Shown here: positions 1 to 9,190 of the stretch, piece after piece
Numbering within the stretch: the stretch's first letter is position 1
Layout: every line of letters begins with the position of its first letter
Assembly: GCF_029911635.1 (NCBI RefSeq)
Contig: NZ_JARYTI010000009.1
Span: 62,001-126,000, forward strand
Length of the DNA: 64,000 bases
DNA from: Sphingomonas sp. AR_OL41
Lineage (GTDB): Bacteria > Pseudomonadota > Alphaproteobacteria > Sphingomonadales > Sphingomonadaceae
Reading direction: 5' to 3'
Translations under genes and position numbers: made by a program
Notes under the pieces: model-generated
The model's input: only the letters and a program-made list of their open reading frames with translations
Databases searched by the model: none
What the model was told of the DNA's origin: nothing

Positions 1-1044
1 AATCCGGTTGGCAGCCCATAACGGAAGCCGCTTCCACGCTGCGACCTGGAGTCGATAACGCGGGTTCAACGGATTGATGTCGCGCGGCGTGCCCCCTGCC
101 GCTGCGCGCCGATGATACACGAGCGGCACCGGATCGAAACCCCAGTTCTTCTTGAACGCGGCCGCGCCGGTGCCGTTCTTCGAGCGACCGAAATCGAAAT
201 TCTTGCAGCCGCGCGCACGGGCATGCGCCATCAAGGAAAAATACATGCGATCGTTGGCGCGTAGCGCCCGCGCCGCCTGGGTGCCGCCACCCCAATAGGG
301 AAAGACGGTGCCGTTGAAATAAAGGCTCAGAACGCTCGCTACCGGCGTGGCGCCGTTGAAGACCGTAAGAATATCCGCGTCGTCGCCAAAGGCGCGCAGG
401 ACCTCGACGAACAACCTGGCCGGGAAGACGGGTGTGCCGAGATTGCGGACGGATTCGGCATAAACGCGATAATGGTGGCGCGCATGCTGCCGGTCGTTGC
501 CGACCGACACTGTAAGATCGCCGGCAAGCGCCTTGCGGACCTCGGCGCGTTGCTTTCGCGGAATGGCGAGCAACTCAGCCTCGTCATTGTCGGCAAGTGG
601 CCGGACGAAGCCGACATAGGTCGTGTCATCGACCACCCACCCCTCGCCGGCCACCGGCCCTCCGCGAAGGTCGAGCGTGGGGCAACGCAGGCGTTCGGCC
701 AGTGCCCATGCCGCCGAGCCGAGCGACGCTACCGCCGCCGCGTCGACAGCGAGAATGCCGCCACCGACTGCGAACCCGGTCGAGACGAGCGCGCGGCCGA
801 ACAGGGGCGAGAGCGTCGCGGCAAGCGGCAGGACGCCGGCCAGCGTGCCGTCGGCGCGCTCCGCGAGGAGCATGTGTGCGGCCTGGCCGCAGCCACGTTC
901 GACGGCAAGACTCCAGCCGGTCAGATGAAAGGGCGTCGCATCGCGATGCGCGCGCACAAAGGCGTCGATCCGCGCGCACTCCGTCGCGTCGCCGAGATCG
1001 GCCGAGCCTACCCCAAGCGGGGTCGAGACGAGCGGCATGGTCAT
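1..1044 (-). CDS. FemAB-like protein, XrtA/PEP-CTERM system-associated (3' end outside window)
   Basis: This is a GNAT-fold protein related to the FemAB aminoacyl or peptidyl transferases, of the subgroup tied to exosortase A exopolysaccharide loci. About 348 residues are visible and the C-terminus runs off the left edge. Supporting motifs are NLGTPVFPARLF in the middle, then FDFGRSKNGTG near residue 281 followed by FKKNWGFDP near residue 298, a combination typical of the PEP-CTERM FemAB subgroup. The ATG at 1044 overlaps the stop of the upstream deacetylase gene as ATGA, which implies translational coupling and fixes the start. The substrate is unknown; the family name comes from cell-wall interpeptide synthesis, but here a role in polysaccharide or envelope modification is inferred from context only. 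Confidence 0.85.
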   Translation of the reverse strand, partial: MTMPLVSTPLGVGSADLGDATECARIDAFVRAHRDATPFHLTGWSLAVERGCGQAAHMLLAERADGTLAGVLPLAATLSPLFGRALVSTGFAVGGGILAVDAAAVASLGSAAWALAERLRCPTLDLRGGPVAGEGWVVDDTTYVGFVRPLADNDEAELLAIPRKQRAEVRKALAGDLTVSVGNDRQHARHHYRVYAESVRNLGTPVFPARLFVEVLRAFGDDADILTVFNGATPVASVLSLYFNGTVFPYWGGGTQAARALRANDRMYFSLMAHARARGCKNFDFGRSKNGTGAAAFKKNWGFDPVPLVYHRRAAAGGTPRDINPLNPRYRLQVAAWKRLPLWAANRI

Positions 1045-1880
1045 GCGAGCGCCGCGCGTTCCGCCGCGACGACGGCATCCATGCGGCCCCAGTCGTGCCG
1101 ACCGATCAGCGTGCGCAGCTTGCCCGCCATCGCGCCGAGCCGGCTGTAATGACGCAGCCTGGAACGTGCCGGTGCATTGGCGACACGTGGCTGATCGGGA
1201 TCGATCTCCCAGGGATGGAAATAGAAGATCGCGGCATGCCCCTCACCCGTCACCTGACGGATCGCGAAGTTGGTCAGCGCCGCCGGCAGCAGCCGAAAGA
1301 AGCCGCCGCCCGTGGCGAGCTTGCGTCCGGCGATATCGGCCACCGTCACCGGAAGCTCGAGCAGCTCGGCATCGGCAAGCGGCCGGAATGCGAAGCGCGG
1401 CGCCTGGGGCCAGCCATAATGATCATGACGGACCGGGGCGACGCTCGACGAATAGCCATAGCCTTGCTCGGCGAGCACATGGTGCGCCCAAGGCGTCCGC
1501 TGGTCGATCGAGAAACTGGGCGCACGGTAACCGCTCACCGACACCCCGCCGGCATCCTGCAATGTCTCGCGTGTCCGGGCGAGATCGGCGGCGAAGCTGC
1601 GCGCGTCCATGGTGAAGACGCGCCGATGGTCCCAGCCGTGGCTGGCAAGCTCATGCCCCTGCTCGACAATCCGGCGGATCAGCGCGGGATAGCGTTGCGC
1701 CACCCAGCCAAGCGTGAAGAAGGTCGCCTTGACGCCGCTCTCTGCAAACAAAGCGAGCACGGCATCGGTATTGCGCTCGACCCGCGAGCTGAGCGAATCC
1801 CAGTCGTCGCGATCGATCACCTTCTCGAAGGCGCCGACCTGGAACCAGTCCTCGACATCGACGGAGAGCGCATGGCGCAT
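1041..1880 (-). CDS. Polysaccharide deacetylase, XrtA system-associated
   Basis: This 279-residue protein is a NodB-type carbohydrate esterase 4 deacetylase, expected to remove N-acetyl groups from an exopolysaccharide or its precursor. The catalytic set is visible: LSVDVEDW at residues 5-12 supplies the base and metal aspartates, and SHGWDH at 80-85 supplies the metal histidines. A GYRAPSFS motif near residue 120 matches motif 3. The C-terminal region with FYFHPWE fits the subfamily that accompanies PEP-CTERM loci. No signal peptide is seen, so it probably acts in the cytoplasm or on lipid-linked precursors. It lies between the ATPase gene and the FemAB gene and overlaps the latter by ATGA. 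Confidence 0.92.
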   Translation of the reverse strand: MRHALSVDVEDWFQVGAFEKVIDRDDWDSLSSRVERNTDAVLALFAESGVKATFFTLGWVAQRYPALIRRIVEQGHELASHGWDHRRVFTMDARSFAADLARTRETLQDAGGVSVSGYRAPSFSIDQRTPWAHHVLAEQGYGYSSSVAPVRHDHYGWPQAPRFAFRPLADAELLELPVTVADIAGRKLATGGGFFRLLPAALTNFAIRQVTGEGHAAIFYFHPWEIDPDQPRVANAPARSRLRHYSRLGAMAGKLRTLIGRHDWGRMDAVVAAERAALA

Positions 1881-1894
1881 TGCGTGGCCTTGCC

Positions 1895-3052
1895 TCAGCC
1901 CGTCACGCGCCGCAGCGCGGCGGCATCGGGGCGCTGATCGCCCTCGATCCAGTCAATCATCAGGGTCAGCACACGGCGCAACGCGGCATCCTGTTCGTCG
2001 ACGCGCGCCTCCAGCGCAGCCAATCGCGCCGTGGCATCGTGAACAGCCGGCGCAACCTCCGGAACCGTCGCAACCGATGGCGCGGCCGCAACGGGCTCCT
2101 GCAAGCCGCGAATCGGCAAGGGCGATGGCGCGTCAACCGCGGCTTCCGGCGCGGCGAAGGCTGTGGGCGGCGCAATCGGTGCGGGGGACGCCATTGGCGC
2201 GACGGGTATCGGCGCCGCCGGCGGGGCATCCGCGCTCGGCATGTCGCCCGAGACATCGTCGATCACCGCGTCGACCACCCTGGCATCAAGCGTATCGAGT
2301 TGCTCGATCGCGCCGTGGAGCATGACGCGCGCGGCAAGCTGGTTGAGCCGCCGCGGCACGCCTTCCGAACCGCGATACAGCGCATCGAAGGCATCGGCGG
2401 TGAAGCGCGGCCGGCCGCGCCAGCCGACCAGCAAGAGCCGGTGAAACATATAGGGCTCGACTTCCTCGGGGCCCATCGGCTCGAGGTGGTGCATCGCGAT
2501 GACGCGCTGGCGCAATTGCTCGAGCCGCCCCGCACCCTGCAAGCGAGCGCGAAATTCCGGCTGGCCGAGCAGGAAGATCTGCAGCAGCGCGTGGCCGCCG
2601 GCCTGCAGATTGGACAGCATGCGCAATTCTTCGAGCGCGGCGATGTTCAGGGCCTGTGCCTCATCGACCACCAGCAGCGTGCGCCGGCCGGCACGCGCGG
2701 TCGCGTGCAGGCCGCGCTCGATCGACGAAAGCAGCTGCGACTTGGTCATGCCGTCCGGGTCGAGATCGAGCCCGTTCGCGACCATGCGTAGCAGGTCGTC
2801 GGGTTCGATCTGGGTCGAGGCGATGCGGATCGCGAGCAGGCGCTCGCGGTCGATCGTCGCCATGAGATGGCCGACGAGCGTGGTCTTGCCGGTTCCGACC
2901 TCACCGGTGATGACGATGAAACCCTCACCCTGCGCCAGGCCATAGCCGAGATAGGCCATCGCCTTTTTGTGCGTGACGGTATCGAACCAGAAACGCGGGT
3001 CGGGCGTCAACTGGAACGGTCGTCCGCTCAACCCATAATGCTCGTCGTACAT
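1895..3052 (-). CDS. XrtA-associated ATPase (ExeA/GspA-like AAA protein)
   Basis: This 385-residue AAA ATPase resembles ExeA/GspA and the ATPase found in PEP-CTERM exopolysaccharide clusters. It has a Walker A motif GEVGTGKTT at about residues 50-58 and a Walker B motif LLVVDEAQ ending near residue 133. The start is placed at the ATG giving MYDEHYGLSGRPF, because this is the conserved beginning of the family; a longer frame back to 3172 would run into the preceding gene. The C-terminal 120 residues are low-complexity and rich in Ala and Pro, followed by a short predicted coiled coil. It probably powers assembly or regulation of the polysaccharide machinery, but its partner is not known. Confidence 0.92.
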   Translation of the reverse strand: MYDEHYGLSGRPFQLTPDPRFWFDTVTHKKAMAYLGYGLAQGEGFIVITGEVGTGKTTLVGHLMATIDRERLLAIRIASTQIEPDDLLRMVANGLDLDPDGMTKSQLLSSIERGLHATARAGRRTLLVVDEAQALNIAALEELRMLSNLQAGGHALLQIFLLGQPEFRARLQGAGRLEQLRQRVIAMHHLEPMGPEEVEPYMFHRLLLVGWRGRPRFTADAFDALYRGSEGVPRRLNQLAARVMLHGAIEQLDTLDARVVDAVIDDVSGDMPSADAPPAAPIPVAPMASPAPIAPPTAFAAPEAAVDAPSPLPIRGLQEPVAAAPSVATVPEVAPAVHDATARLAALEARVDEQDAALRRVLTLMIDWIEGDQRPDAAALRRVTG

Positions 3053-3089
3053 ATTACGGTCCTCAACGCCGCCATAGGCGGCAGTTGTT

Positions 3090-4691
3090 TCAGAATTGAT
3101 AGCGCATCCCAAGCTGGGCCTGGCCGGAAACCTGATCGCTGACGCCTTCCTGGCTGAACGAATAGACGCCAAGCGACGCGCTCGTGCCGAGCCGACCGAA
3201 ATTCAGATAATAGAGCCCGGTCGCGCCGACGCTGGTCACCGGCTTGGCACCGGCGATGCCGCTGTCATAGTAATTTCCGAACACATTGGCGCTGACGCCC
3301 GAACGGCGCGTCAGGGCAGCGTTCATGAAGCCGTCGACATAGAAGCTCTGGTCGCTCGTGCCGTTGACCGTGAAGCCCGTCCCACCCGGCGCATAGAAGC
3401 GACGATTGGCGTAGCCGGCGCCGACGCCGAAGCTCAGCGGGCCGCGATGCGCGGAGATCACCCCATCGACGCCGCGCGCACGATAGGCGGCGGTCGAGAT
3501 CGACTGGAACACGCCATTGAGGCACCCGCCCGGCGCGCTGCTCGATGCACCATAGGTGCAGCCGCTGAATTGCTGGCCGAACGCATCGCGCTGCTCGATG
3601 AAACTGGTCGGCAGGTTGGCGATGCCGTTCTCGAGCTGGTGTCCAAAGGTCTCGACGCTGTCATAGACGCCGATCTGCATGCCGACCGAATGGCTCGGCG
3701 CATAGCTGAACGAGCCGGTATAGGTCATGCCGCCGTAACGCCGGCCGACCCGCGCCTGCAACGTGGTGCGCGGGCTCGGCCGCCAGATCACGCCGGCATC
3801 ATAGATCAGCCCGTCGGTCTGATAGGCGATGCGGCGCGGCGACGCGGCATCGGTAACGAAGCGGCCGCGCGCGTCGGTTACCGGGTTGCCGGCAATGTCG
3901 AGCTTGGCATCACGCTGGCTGACCTCGATCTTTTCGTAACCCACCCCGCCGGTCAGTGCGATCGTCGGCGCAACCGGCAGGACGACGTCGCCACGGGCAT
4001 ATTTGCCGTCATAGCGCTGGTCGAGCTGGCTGGCGTCGTCGCGTTCCCACGCCGCGCTGGCGGTTACGCCGACCGGGAGGACGGTGCCGGCCTTCACGCC
4101 GATCGTCGCCTGGGCGATCTGGCTATGCGAATTGTCGAAGCGATCGAGCCTGGGCGCGCCCGGCGCGACCCCCGTCGCCTTCGGCGCCTCGACCTTGGTA
4201 TAGCCGAAGCGATAGCTCGCGCCGATACTGGCCGGGCCGGCATGGGTCGAGAGCGTCGGGCCGACATAGGCCGAATAGATCTGGCTGATATTGTCGACAT
4301 TGCCGGCAAGCACCCCCGGTGCCGCGCCGCGAATGTCCGAGCGCGCGCGCGTGGCGAGCGCCCCGCCCTCGACGCTCAGCCCGGGCACGACCTTGACCGC
4401 CGCGCGGGCGAGGCCGCTGTGGATATCGTCATCCCCGACCTTCTTGTCCCACGAGATGCGCCGTTCATAGCGATAGCTGACCTGCACCTGCGCGCGGCGC
4501 GTCTGCACCGTAGCATCGACGCCGGCGGCAACGGTCGAATAGGTCAGCACGTCGCTGCCGTTAAAGTCGAAGGTCGCGACCTGCCCGATCTCGATATAGG
4601 GCGTGATCGCCTTGTGGCGGTCTCCGGCGAATGCCGGCCCCGCGATGAGCGTGGCGGCGACGCCGCCGGCAATGATCAGCGTACGCGTCAT
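3090..4691 (-). CDS. Outer-membrane beta-barrel protein, XrtA/PEP-CTERM locus type
   Basis: This 533-residue protein has a clear signal peptide (cleavage expected after PAFA near residue 22) and then alternating amphipathic strands ending in ...QLGMRYQF, whose terminal Phe is the usual outer-membrane barrel signature. It matches the large barrel protein found beside the tyrosine kinase and ATPase in PEP-CTERM exopolysaccharide clusters. It is therefore a candidate outer-membrane component for polysaccharide export or retention, by inference. The ATG at 4691 overlaps the stop of the kinase gene as ATGA. Confidence 0.85.
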   Translation of the reverse strand: MTRTLIIAGGVAATLIAGPAFAGDRHKAITPYIEIGQVATFDFNGSDVLTYSTVAAGVDATVQTRRAQVQVSYRYERRISWDKKVGDDDIHSGLARAAVKVVPGLSVEGGALATRARSDIRGAAPGVLAGNVDNISQIYSAYVGPTLSTHAGPASIGASYRFGYTKVEAPKATGVAPGAPRLDRFDNSHSQIAQATIGVKAGTVLPVGVTASAAWERDDASQLDQRYDGKYARGDVVLPVAPTIALTGGVGYEKIEVSQRDAKLDIAGNPVTDARGRFVTDAASPRRIAYQTDGLIYDAGVIWRPSPRTTLQARVGRRYGGMTYTGSFSYAPSHSVGMQIGVYDSVETFGHQLENGIANLPTSFIEQRDAFGQQFSGCTYGASSSAPGGCLNGVFQSISTAAYRARGVDGVISAHRGPLSFGVGAGYANRRFYAPGGTGFTVNGTSDQSFYVDGFMNAALTRRSGVSANVFGNYYDSGIAGAKPVTSVGATGLYYLNFGRLGTSASLGVYSFSQEGVSDQVSGQAQLGMRYQF

Positions 4692-5689
4692 TTCGCGTCC
4701 TCCTGGCCGTAATAGCTGCCGAAGCGGCGCCCCCCTGGCGCGTATGAGACAGCGTTCAGAACGAGTTGAATGTGGTCGCAGCCGTCGAGCATCGCGACGG
4801 CTTCGCGCAGGTCGCTGTCGCTGGTACGGTCGGCGCGCACGACGAGCATCACCTGCCCGGCATGGTTGGCGAGCACCGACGCCGGCGACGCGGCGAGCGC
4901 GGGCGGCGAATCGAACAGCAGCAAGCGGCGCGGCGCTGCAGCAAGCAACGCCTCGATCAGTTTGCCGGTTCGACGGCTGGCGAGCAGTTCGGTATCGCCG
5001 GTCATCTTGCTGCCGGCGGGTAGCAAGCTGAGCTGCGGGATATCGGTCGGAATCACATAACGCTCGATCTCGGCGGCCGGATCGGCAAGCGCGTCGAGCA
5101 GCCCCGGTGCTTCGGGCACGCCGAGCCGCGACAGGATGTCGGGCTTGGCGAAATCGGCGTCGATCAACAACACCTCGGTGTCACGCTCGGCGGCGAGCGA
5201 AATGGCGAGGTTGATCGCGCAATAGGTCTTGCCGTCATTGGGCTGCGCCGAACACACCAGCATCGTCCGCGCCTTCGCCGGCGCCGCGCGCTCGATCGTG
5301 GCGGCGGTGCCGATCAGGTGACGCTTGATGAGGCGGAATTCCTCGGCGAGCGGGCCGATCGGCGCCCCTGGCACAAGCAAACCGTTCTGGGCGAGCAATG
5401 CCCGATCGATCGAGACGGCGCCTTCGCGCACCGGCACAGGCGCCGGCATTGCCGCCGGAACCGGCGGGGTGGACGGGCGCGGCGTCGCGAACGGCAAGTC
5501 CTCCGCGACGGCCGCTCTTGCCGGCACGGGTGCCGGATGAACGGCCGGCGTGACCGCCCGGCCGGCGACCGGCGGCAGACGTGTTACGGCCGGTTCTTCC
5601 GGCAAGCGAAGAAAATGGTCGAGATCATAGGCTGCGGCGGCGCGCTCGACGAGCGACCCCTTGAGCTTGCGCGGCGTCATATCGTTCAT
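4688..5689 (-). CDS. Tyrosine-protein autokinase, XrtA-associated (BY-kinase)
   Basis: This 333-residue protein is the cytoplasmic kinase that controls polysaccharide chain-length proteins by autophosphorylation. It carries a Walker A variant SAQPNDGKT at 147-155, a Walker A' motif VLLIDADF at 173-180, and a Walker B LLLFDSPP. The C-terminal tail contains a short tyrosine pair (GSYYGQ) in place of a long tyrosine cluster. The first 110 residues are a Pro/Ala-rich linker after a conserved PRKLKGSLVERAA start. The ATG at 5689 overlaps the stop of the chain-length gene as ATGA, which decides the start over the longer frame to 5737. Kinase and chain-length protein are separate polypeptides here, as in Gram-positive bacteria and PEP-CTERM loci, rather than fused as in Wzc. 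Confidence 0.92.
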   Translation of the reverse strand: MNDMTPRKLKGSLVERAAAAYDLDHFLRLPEEPAVTRLPPVAGRAVTPAVHPAPVPARAAVAEDLPFATPRPSTPPVPAAMPAPVPVREGAVSIDRALLAQNGLLVPGAPIGPLAEEFRLIKRHLIGTAATIERAAPAKARTMLVCSAQPNDGKTYCAINLAISLAAERDTEVLLIDADFAKPDILSRLGVPEAPGLLDALADPAAEIERYVIPTDIPQLSLLPAGSKMTGDTELLASRRTGKLIEALLAAAPRRLLLFDSPPALAASPASVLANHAGQVMLVVRADRTSDSDLREAVAMLDGCDHIQLVLNAVSYAPGGRRFGSYYGQEDAK

Positions 5690-7194
5690 GCCGCCAGCCC
5701 CCGCTGAACCATTTCGACCCCGATCAGCGCGACCCACGCCACCAGAAGGCCCGCCGCGCCACCGCCGAAAAAGATCAGCTTGCGCCGGCGCAGCGCGATC
5801 TGTGCCTGGGTGACCGCTTCGCCGATCGAGCCGATCACCGGCAATCCGGTAGCGCGCTCGAGCCGGCCCGCGGTCGGGAAGGTCGTCCTGATCTGGCCCA
5901 TGGCGAAGGCTGCGCCGACCCCCACCGCGAGCGCGGCGATCAATACGCCGCTGAGCAGTAGCGGGCGGTTGGGCGCGGTCGGCACACGCGGCGCGGTCGG
6001 CGGGTCAATCACGCTGAACTTGATCGCGTCGGTCTGGCTTTCGGCCTGCCCGCGCAGCTTGATCGCTTCGCGGTCGCCGAGCAGCTTGGCATAGGCGTCC
6101 TTGAGCACCTGATAGTCGTTCTCGATCTGCGACTGCTCGGCCGCCACCGCCGGGTTGCCGGCGAGCTTCGAGGTGAGCTGGTCGAGATCCGACTGGAGCT
6201 GGCTCTTGCGCATCGTCAGCGAGGCGACCTGCGCCTGCTTCTCGGCCTGCATCGACTTGAGCGAGAGATAAAGCGGATTGGCCGAACCGCCACCGCCAGC
6301 CCCGAGCGGCTCGTTGCGCGCGGCCGCCTGTGCCGCCGCCAACTGGCCGCGGAGCGCGACGACGTCGGGATGGCGATCGGTCCAACCCTTGGCCTGCGCG
6401 TCGGCGAGCTGACCCTGGATCGCTGCCAGGCGCGCCCGTGCCGGCCCTGCTGCCCCCGCGCTGCCCGCGACGCTGGCCGAGGTGCCCGCCATCTGCCCCG
6501 AAACCGCCGCCAGACCCGATTGGGCTGCGGCGAGATCATTGTCGACCTGCGCCATCTGCGTGCGCGCCGCGCTCATCCGGTCGGTCAGCGAACCCGTGCC
6601 CGGCAAGCTGCCGAGATAGCGGTTCTGGAAATCGGCGCGCTTGGCCTCGGCGTCGGCGAGCTGCTTCTGCCGTTCGGCCAATTGCGCATCGAGGAATTTC
6701 AGCGTCGAGCTCGTTTCATCGCGGTCGCCGGCGAGATTCTGCTCGACGAAGATGTCGATCAGCTTCTGCACCACGGCGCGCGCCGTTTTCGGGCTGGCGC
6801 CGGTAACCGAGATTTCGAACAGATTGTCCTGCTGCGCGGTGATCTTGATCGCCTTTTGCAGCCCGGCAACGCGGTCCGCGATATCGCGGTCGTTCGACAC
6901 CGTGGCGGCAAGATCGGTGCCGCGCACGACTTTCTCCAGATTGACCGATGAGGTCAGCGTCTGCCGAACCGTGTCGAGGTCCTTGGCCTGGTCGGCCGGC
7001 GTGATGCCGACCTTGCCGGGCAGGATGGTCTGCATCTGCACGAACACGCGTGCATGCGATTCATAGCTGTTGGGAATCTGCGACACCACCAGCCAGCCCA
7101 GCACGGCAACGCCCCATGCGGCGGCCAGCGCGATCCAGCGCCGCGTCCAGATCGCGTGGAGCGCGATCCTGATTTCGTCATAAAGGCCGTTCAT
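5686..7194 (-). CDS. Exopolysaccharide chain-length determinant (Wzz/GumC type), XrtA system
   Basis: This 502-residue inner-membrane protein is a polysaccharide co-polymerase. It has an N-terminal membrane helix at about residues 17-37 following a Wzz domain start, a long periplasmic coiled-coil region (about 160-370), and a second membrane helix near 405-428 preceded by the Pro-rich segment DPPTAPRVPTAPNRP typical of Wzz proteins. A further hydrophobic stretch near 472-495 may be a third helix. It should act with the autokinase encoded immediately downstream and the export lipoprotein encoded 13 bp upstream. Confidence 0.93.
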   Translation of the reverse strand: MNGLYDEIRIALHAIWTRRWIALAAAWGVAVLGWLVVSQIPNSYESHARVFVQMQTILPGKVGITPADQAKDLDTVRQTLTSSVNLEKVVRGTDLAATVSNDRDIADRVAGLQKAIKITAQQDNLFEISVTGASPKTARAVVQKLIDIFVEQNLAGDRDETSSTLKFLDAQLAERQKQLADAEAKRADFQNRYLGSLPGTGSLTDRMSAARTQMAQVDNDLAAAQSGLAAVSGQMAGTSASVAGSAGAAGPARARLAAIQGQLADAQAKGWTDRHPDVVALRGQLAAAQAAARNEPLGAGGGGSANPLYLSLKSMQAEKQAQVASLTMRKSQLQSDLDQLTSKLAGNPAVAAEQSQIENDYQVLKDAYAKLLGDREAIKLRGQAESQTDAIKFSVIDPPTAPRVPTAPNRPLLLSGVLIAALAVGVGAAFAMGQIRTTFPTAGRLERATGLPVIGSIGEAVTQAQIALRRRKLIFFGGGAAGLLVAWVALIGVEMVQRGLAA

Positions 7195-7207
7195 TCGCCG
7201 ATCCCGC

Positions 7208-7849
7208 TCAGAACATGCTCTCGGGGATGATGATCACATCACCCGGCTCGAGACGGACATTGGCGGTTGAGTCGCCATTTTTGAGCAGGCTCGACAGCTT
7301 GAGCTGATACTCGACCTGCCGGCCCGTGGCGCGATCGTAGCGCACCAGCTTTGCGCGGTTGCCCGCAGCATATTCGCTGAGGCCGCCAACCGCGATCATC
7401 GCGTCGAGCAGCGTCATGTTGGCGCGATAGGGTATCGACGCCGGCTTGCCGGTCGCGCCGACGATACGCACCTGCTGGCTGAAGGTGCCCGAGAAATTCT
7501 CGACGATGACCGAGACGATCGGGTCCTTGATATATTCGCCCAGCGCGAGCTTCATGTCGTCGGCGAGCATCGCGGGGGTCTTGCCGACCGCCGGCATGTC
7601 GCTGATCAGCGGCGTGGTGATCCGCCCGTCAGGCCGCACCTGGACCTTCGCCGACAGTTCCGGATTGCGCCAGACGAAGATGTTGAGCTGGTCGAGCGGC
7701 CCGATGACATATTCCTCGCCAGGCTGTTCCTGCGTCGCGACATAGGCCGCGGGTGGCAGTTCGGGGCGTCCACCACCGGCACAGCCACCCAGCGTCGTCG
7801 CAACGACGCCAATTGCTGCCAGTCCCTTGGAACCCATCGAAAAACGCAT
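7208..7849 (-). CDS. Polysaccharide export lipoprotein (Wza/EpsA type), XrtA system
   Basis: This 213-residue lipoprotein is the outer-membrane export component. It has a lipobox LGGC with Cys at residue 23, a poly-export domain beginning EYVIGPLDQLNIFVW, and a following SLBB-like segment. It is shorter than enterobacterial Wza (about 380 residues), as usual for the PEP-CTERM subfamily. A strong Shine-Dalgarno sequence precedes the ATG. It is the first gene of a tightly packed group (export, chain length, kinase, barrel, ATPase, deacetylase, FemAB) and follows a gap of about 100 bp, where a promoter is likely. Confidence 0.93.
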   Translation of the reverse strand: MRFSMGSKGLAAIGVVATTLGGCAGGGRPELPPAAYVATQEQPGEEYVIGPLDQLNIFVWRNPELSAKVQVRPDGRITTPLISDMPAVGKTPAMLADDMKLALGEYIKDPIVSVIVENFSGTFSQQVRIVGATGKPASIPYRANMTLLDAMIAVGGLSEYAAGNRAKLVRYDRATGRQVEYQLKLSSLLKNGDSTANVRLEPGDVIIIPESMF

Positions 7850-7852
7850 GAC

Positions 7853-7860
7853 TCACCTCC
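7853..7860 (-). promoter_or_regulatory. Strong ribosome binding site of the export lipoprotein gene
   Basis: Read on the minus strand the sequence is GGAGGTGA, a near-perfect anti-16S match ending three bases before the ATG at 7849. It supports that start and suggests high translation of the first gene of the export block. The rest of the 7850-7951 gap contains a short hairpin (CGGGA-GACG-TCCCG on the minus strand) but no convincing sigma-54 or sigma-70 promoter that I can point to. Confidence 0.7.
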
Positions 7861-7951
7861 GCGCGGTGGCGTTCGCGCACGGGACGTCTCCCGTACACGG
7901 CGCACTGCTGGCGTCAGGCTATCGGCCGAAGAGGTGAAGATAGCGTTAGGA

Positions 7952-9190
7952 TTATCCCGCGAGACCCACGAGCAGCTCGCGCGCGGGCGGGTGGGCGAGG
8001 AACGCCGCGGGGCTCGCCGACGCACCATAGGCACCGGCCATGAAGATGGCGATGACGTCACCGGGCTGCGCCACTGGCAGTTCGACCTTGTCGGCGAGCA
8101 GGTCGAGCGGCGTGCACAGGCAGCCGACTACAGTGACCGTCTCGGTCGGGGAATCAGGCACGGCCGTCGCCACCGCCACCGGGTAGTTGCGCCGTACGAC
8201 GGTGCCGAAATTGCCCGATGCGGCAAGCTGATGATGCAGCCCGCCATCGACGACGAGGAAAGTCTCGCCCCGACTGACCTTCCGGTCGACAACGCGCGTC
8301 AGATAGACACCGCATTCGCCGACCAGCCAGCGCCCCAGTTCAATCGCGAAGCGCGTGTCGCGCAGGATCGCCGGCCGATCGGCCAGCGCCCGTGTCAGTG
8401 CCGCGCCGACCGCCGTCACATCGAGCGGCTTGTCCGCCGGAAAATAGGGAATACCAAAGCCGCCGCCGAGATTGACCAGCGGCGGCGCGGCCCCGGCCTT
8501 TTCGGACAGCCGCGCGGCCAGCGCCAGCGTCGCCGCCTGGGTCTCGATGATTGCCTGCGCATCGAGCGCCTGCGAGCCGGCAAAGATATGAAGACCCTGC
8601 CAATCCGCCCCGGCTTCGATGATCCTCGCTACCAAGGCCGCCGCGCGCTCGGCATCGACCCCGAAAGGCGATGCCCGCCCGCCCATCCGCAAGCCCGAAC
8701 CGCGCAGTTCGATATCGGGATTGACGCGCACGGCGAGGCGAGGCGTGACGCCAAGGCGCCCAGCGATCGCCAGCGCGCGGTCGGCCTCGCCTTCCGACTC
8801 AAGATTGATCGTCGCCCCGGCGCGAAGCGCCAGGTCGAGCTCGTCGTCGCGTTTGCCCGGGCCGGCGAAGCTGATCGAACCGGCAGCCTTGCCACTGATC
8901 GCCATCACCAGATCGAGCTCGCCCTTCGACGCGACGTCCAGCCCATCGACCCACGGCCCGATCGCCGCAACCAGCGGTGCGAACGGATTGGCCTTGACCG
9001 CATAATGCAGGTCGACCCCCGCCGGCATCGCCTTACGAAAGAGCGCGATCCGGCGTCGCACCACGCCGGCATCGTAGACAAACAGCGGCGTGTCGCCCGC
9101 CTCGGCGATCCAGACCTCGGCCGTCCGCCCGGCGATCAGCAACGGCGCCGTTCCGGCAAAATCGGCGGGAATCGCACCCATTGGCTTCAT
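7952..9190 (-). CDS. PLP-dependent decarboxylase, exosortase A system-associated
   Basis: This 412-residue protein belongs to the fold III decarboxylases related to diaminopimelate and ornithine decarboxylases. The PLP lysine lies in HYAVKANP (Lys 66), a glycine-rich phosphate site is seen in NLGGGFGIPY, and the C-terminal active-site cysteine in CLCTPLD. Its exact substrate is unknown; the family is known mainly from its fixed place beside the AMP ligase in exosortase A loci. Its ATG at 9190 overlaps the ligase stop as ATGA. With the ligase and carrier protein it could make and load an amine or amino-acid-derived group, which is inference. Confidence 0.92.
   Translation of the reverse strand: MKPMGAIPADFAGTAPLLIAGRTAEVWIAEAGDTPLFVYDAGVVRRRIALFRKAMPAGVDLHYAVKANPFAPLVAAIGPWVDGLDVASKGELDLVMAISGKAAGSISFAGPGKRDDELDLALRAGATINLESEGEADRALAIAGRLGVTPRLAVRVNPDIELRGSGLRMGGRASPFGVDAERAAALVARIIEAGADWQGLHIFAGSQALDAQAIIETQAATLALAARLSEKAGAAPPLVNLGGGFGIPYFPADKPLDVTAVGAALTRALADRPAILRDTRFAIELGRWLVGECGVYLTRVVDRKVSRGETFLVVDGGLHHQLAASGNFGTVVRRNYPVAVATAVPDSPTETVTVVGCLCTPLDLLADKVELPVAQPGDVIAIFMAGAYGASASPAAFLAHPPARELLVGLAG

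Noticed and set aside
7850..7951. Sigma-54 promoter for the exopolysaccharide export genes
   Set aside because: PEP-CTERM loci are often controlled by sigma-54 activators, but no TGGCAC-N5-TTGC-like pattern is present in this gap.
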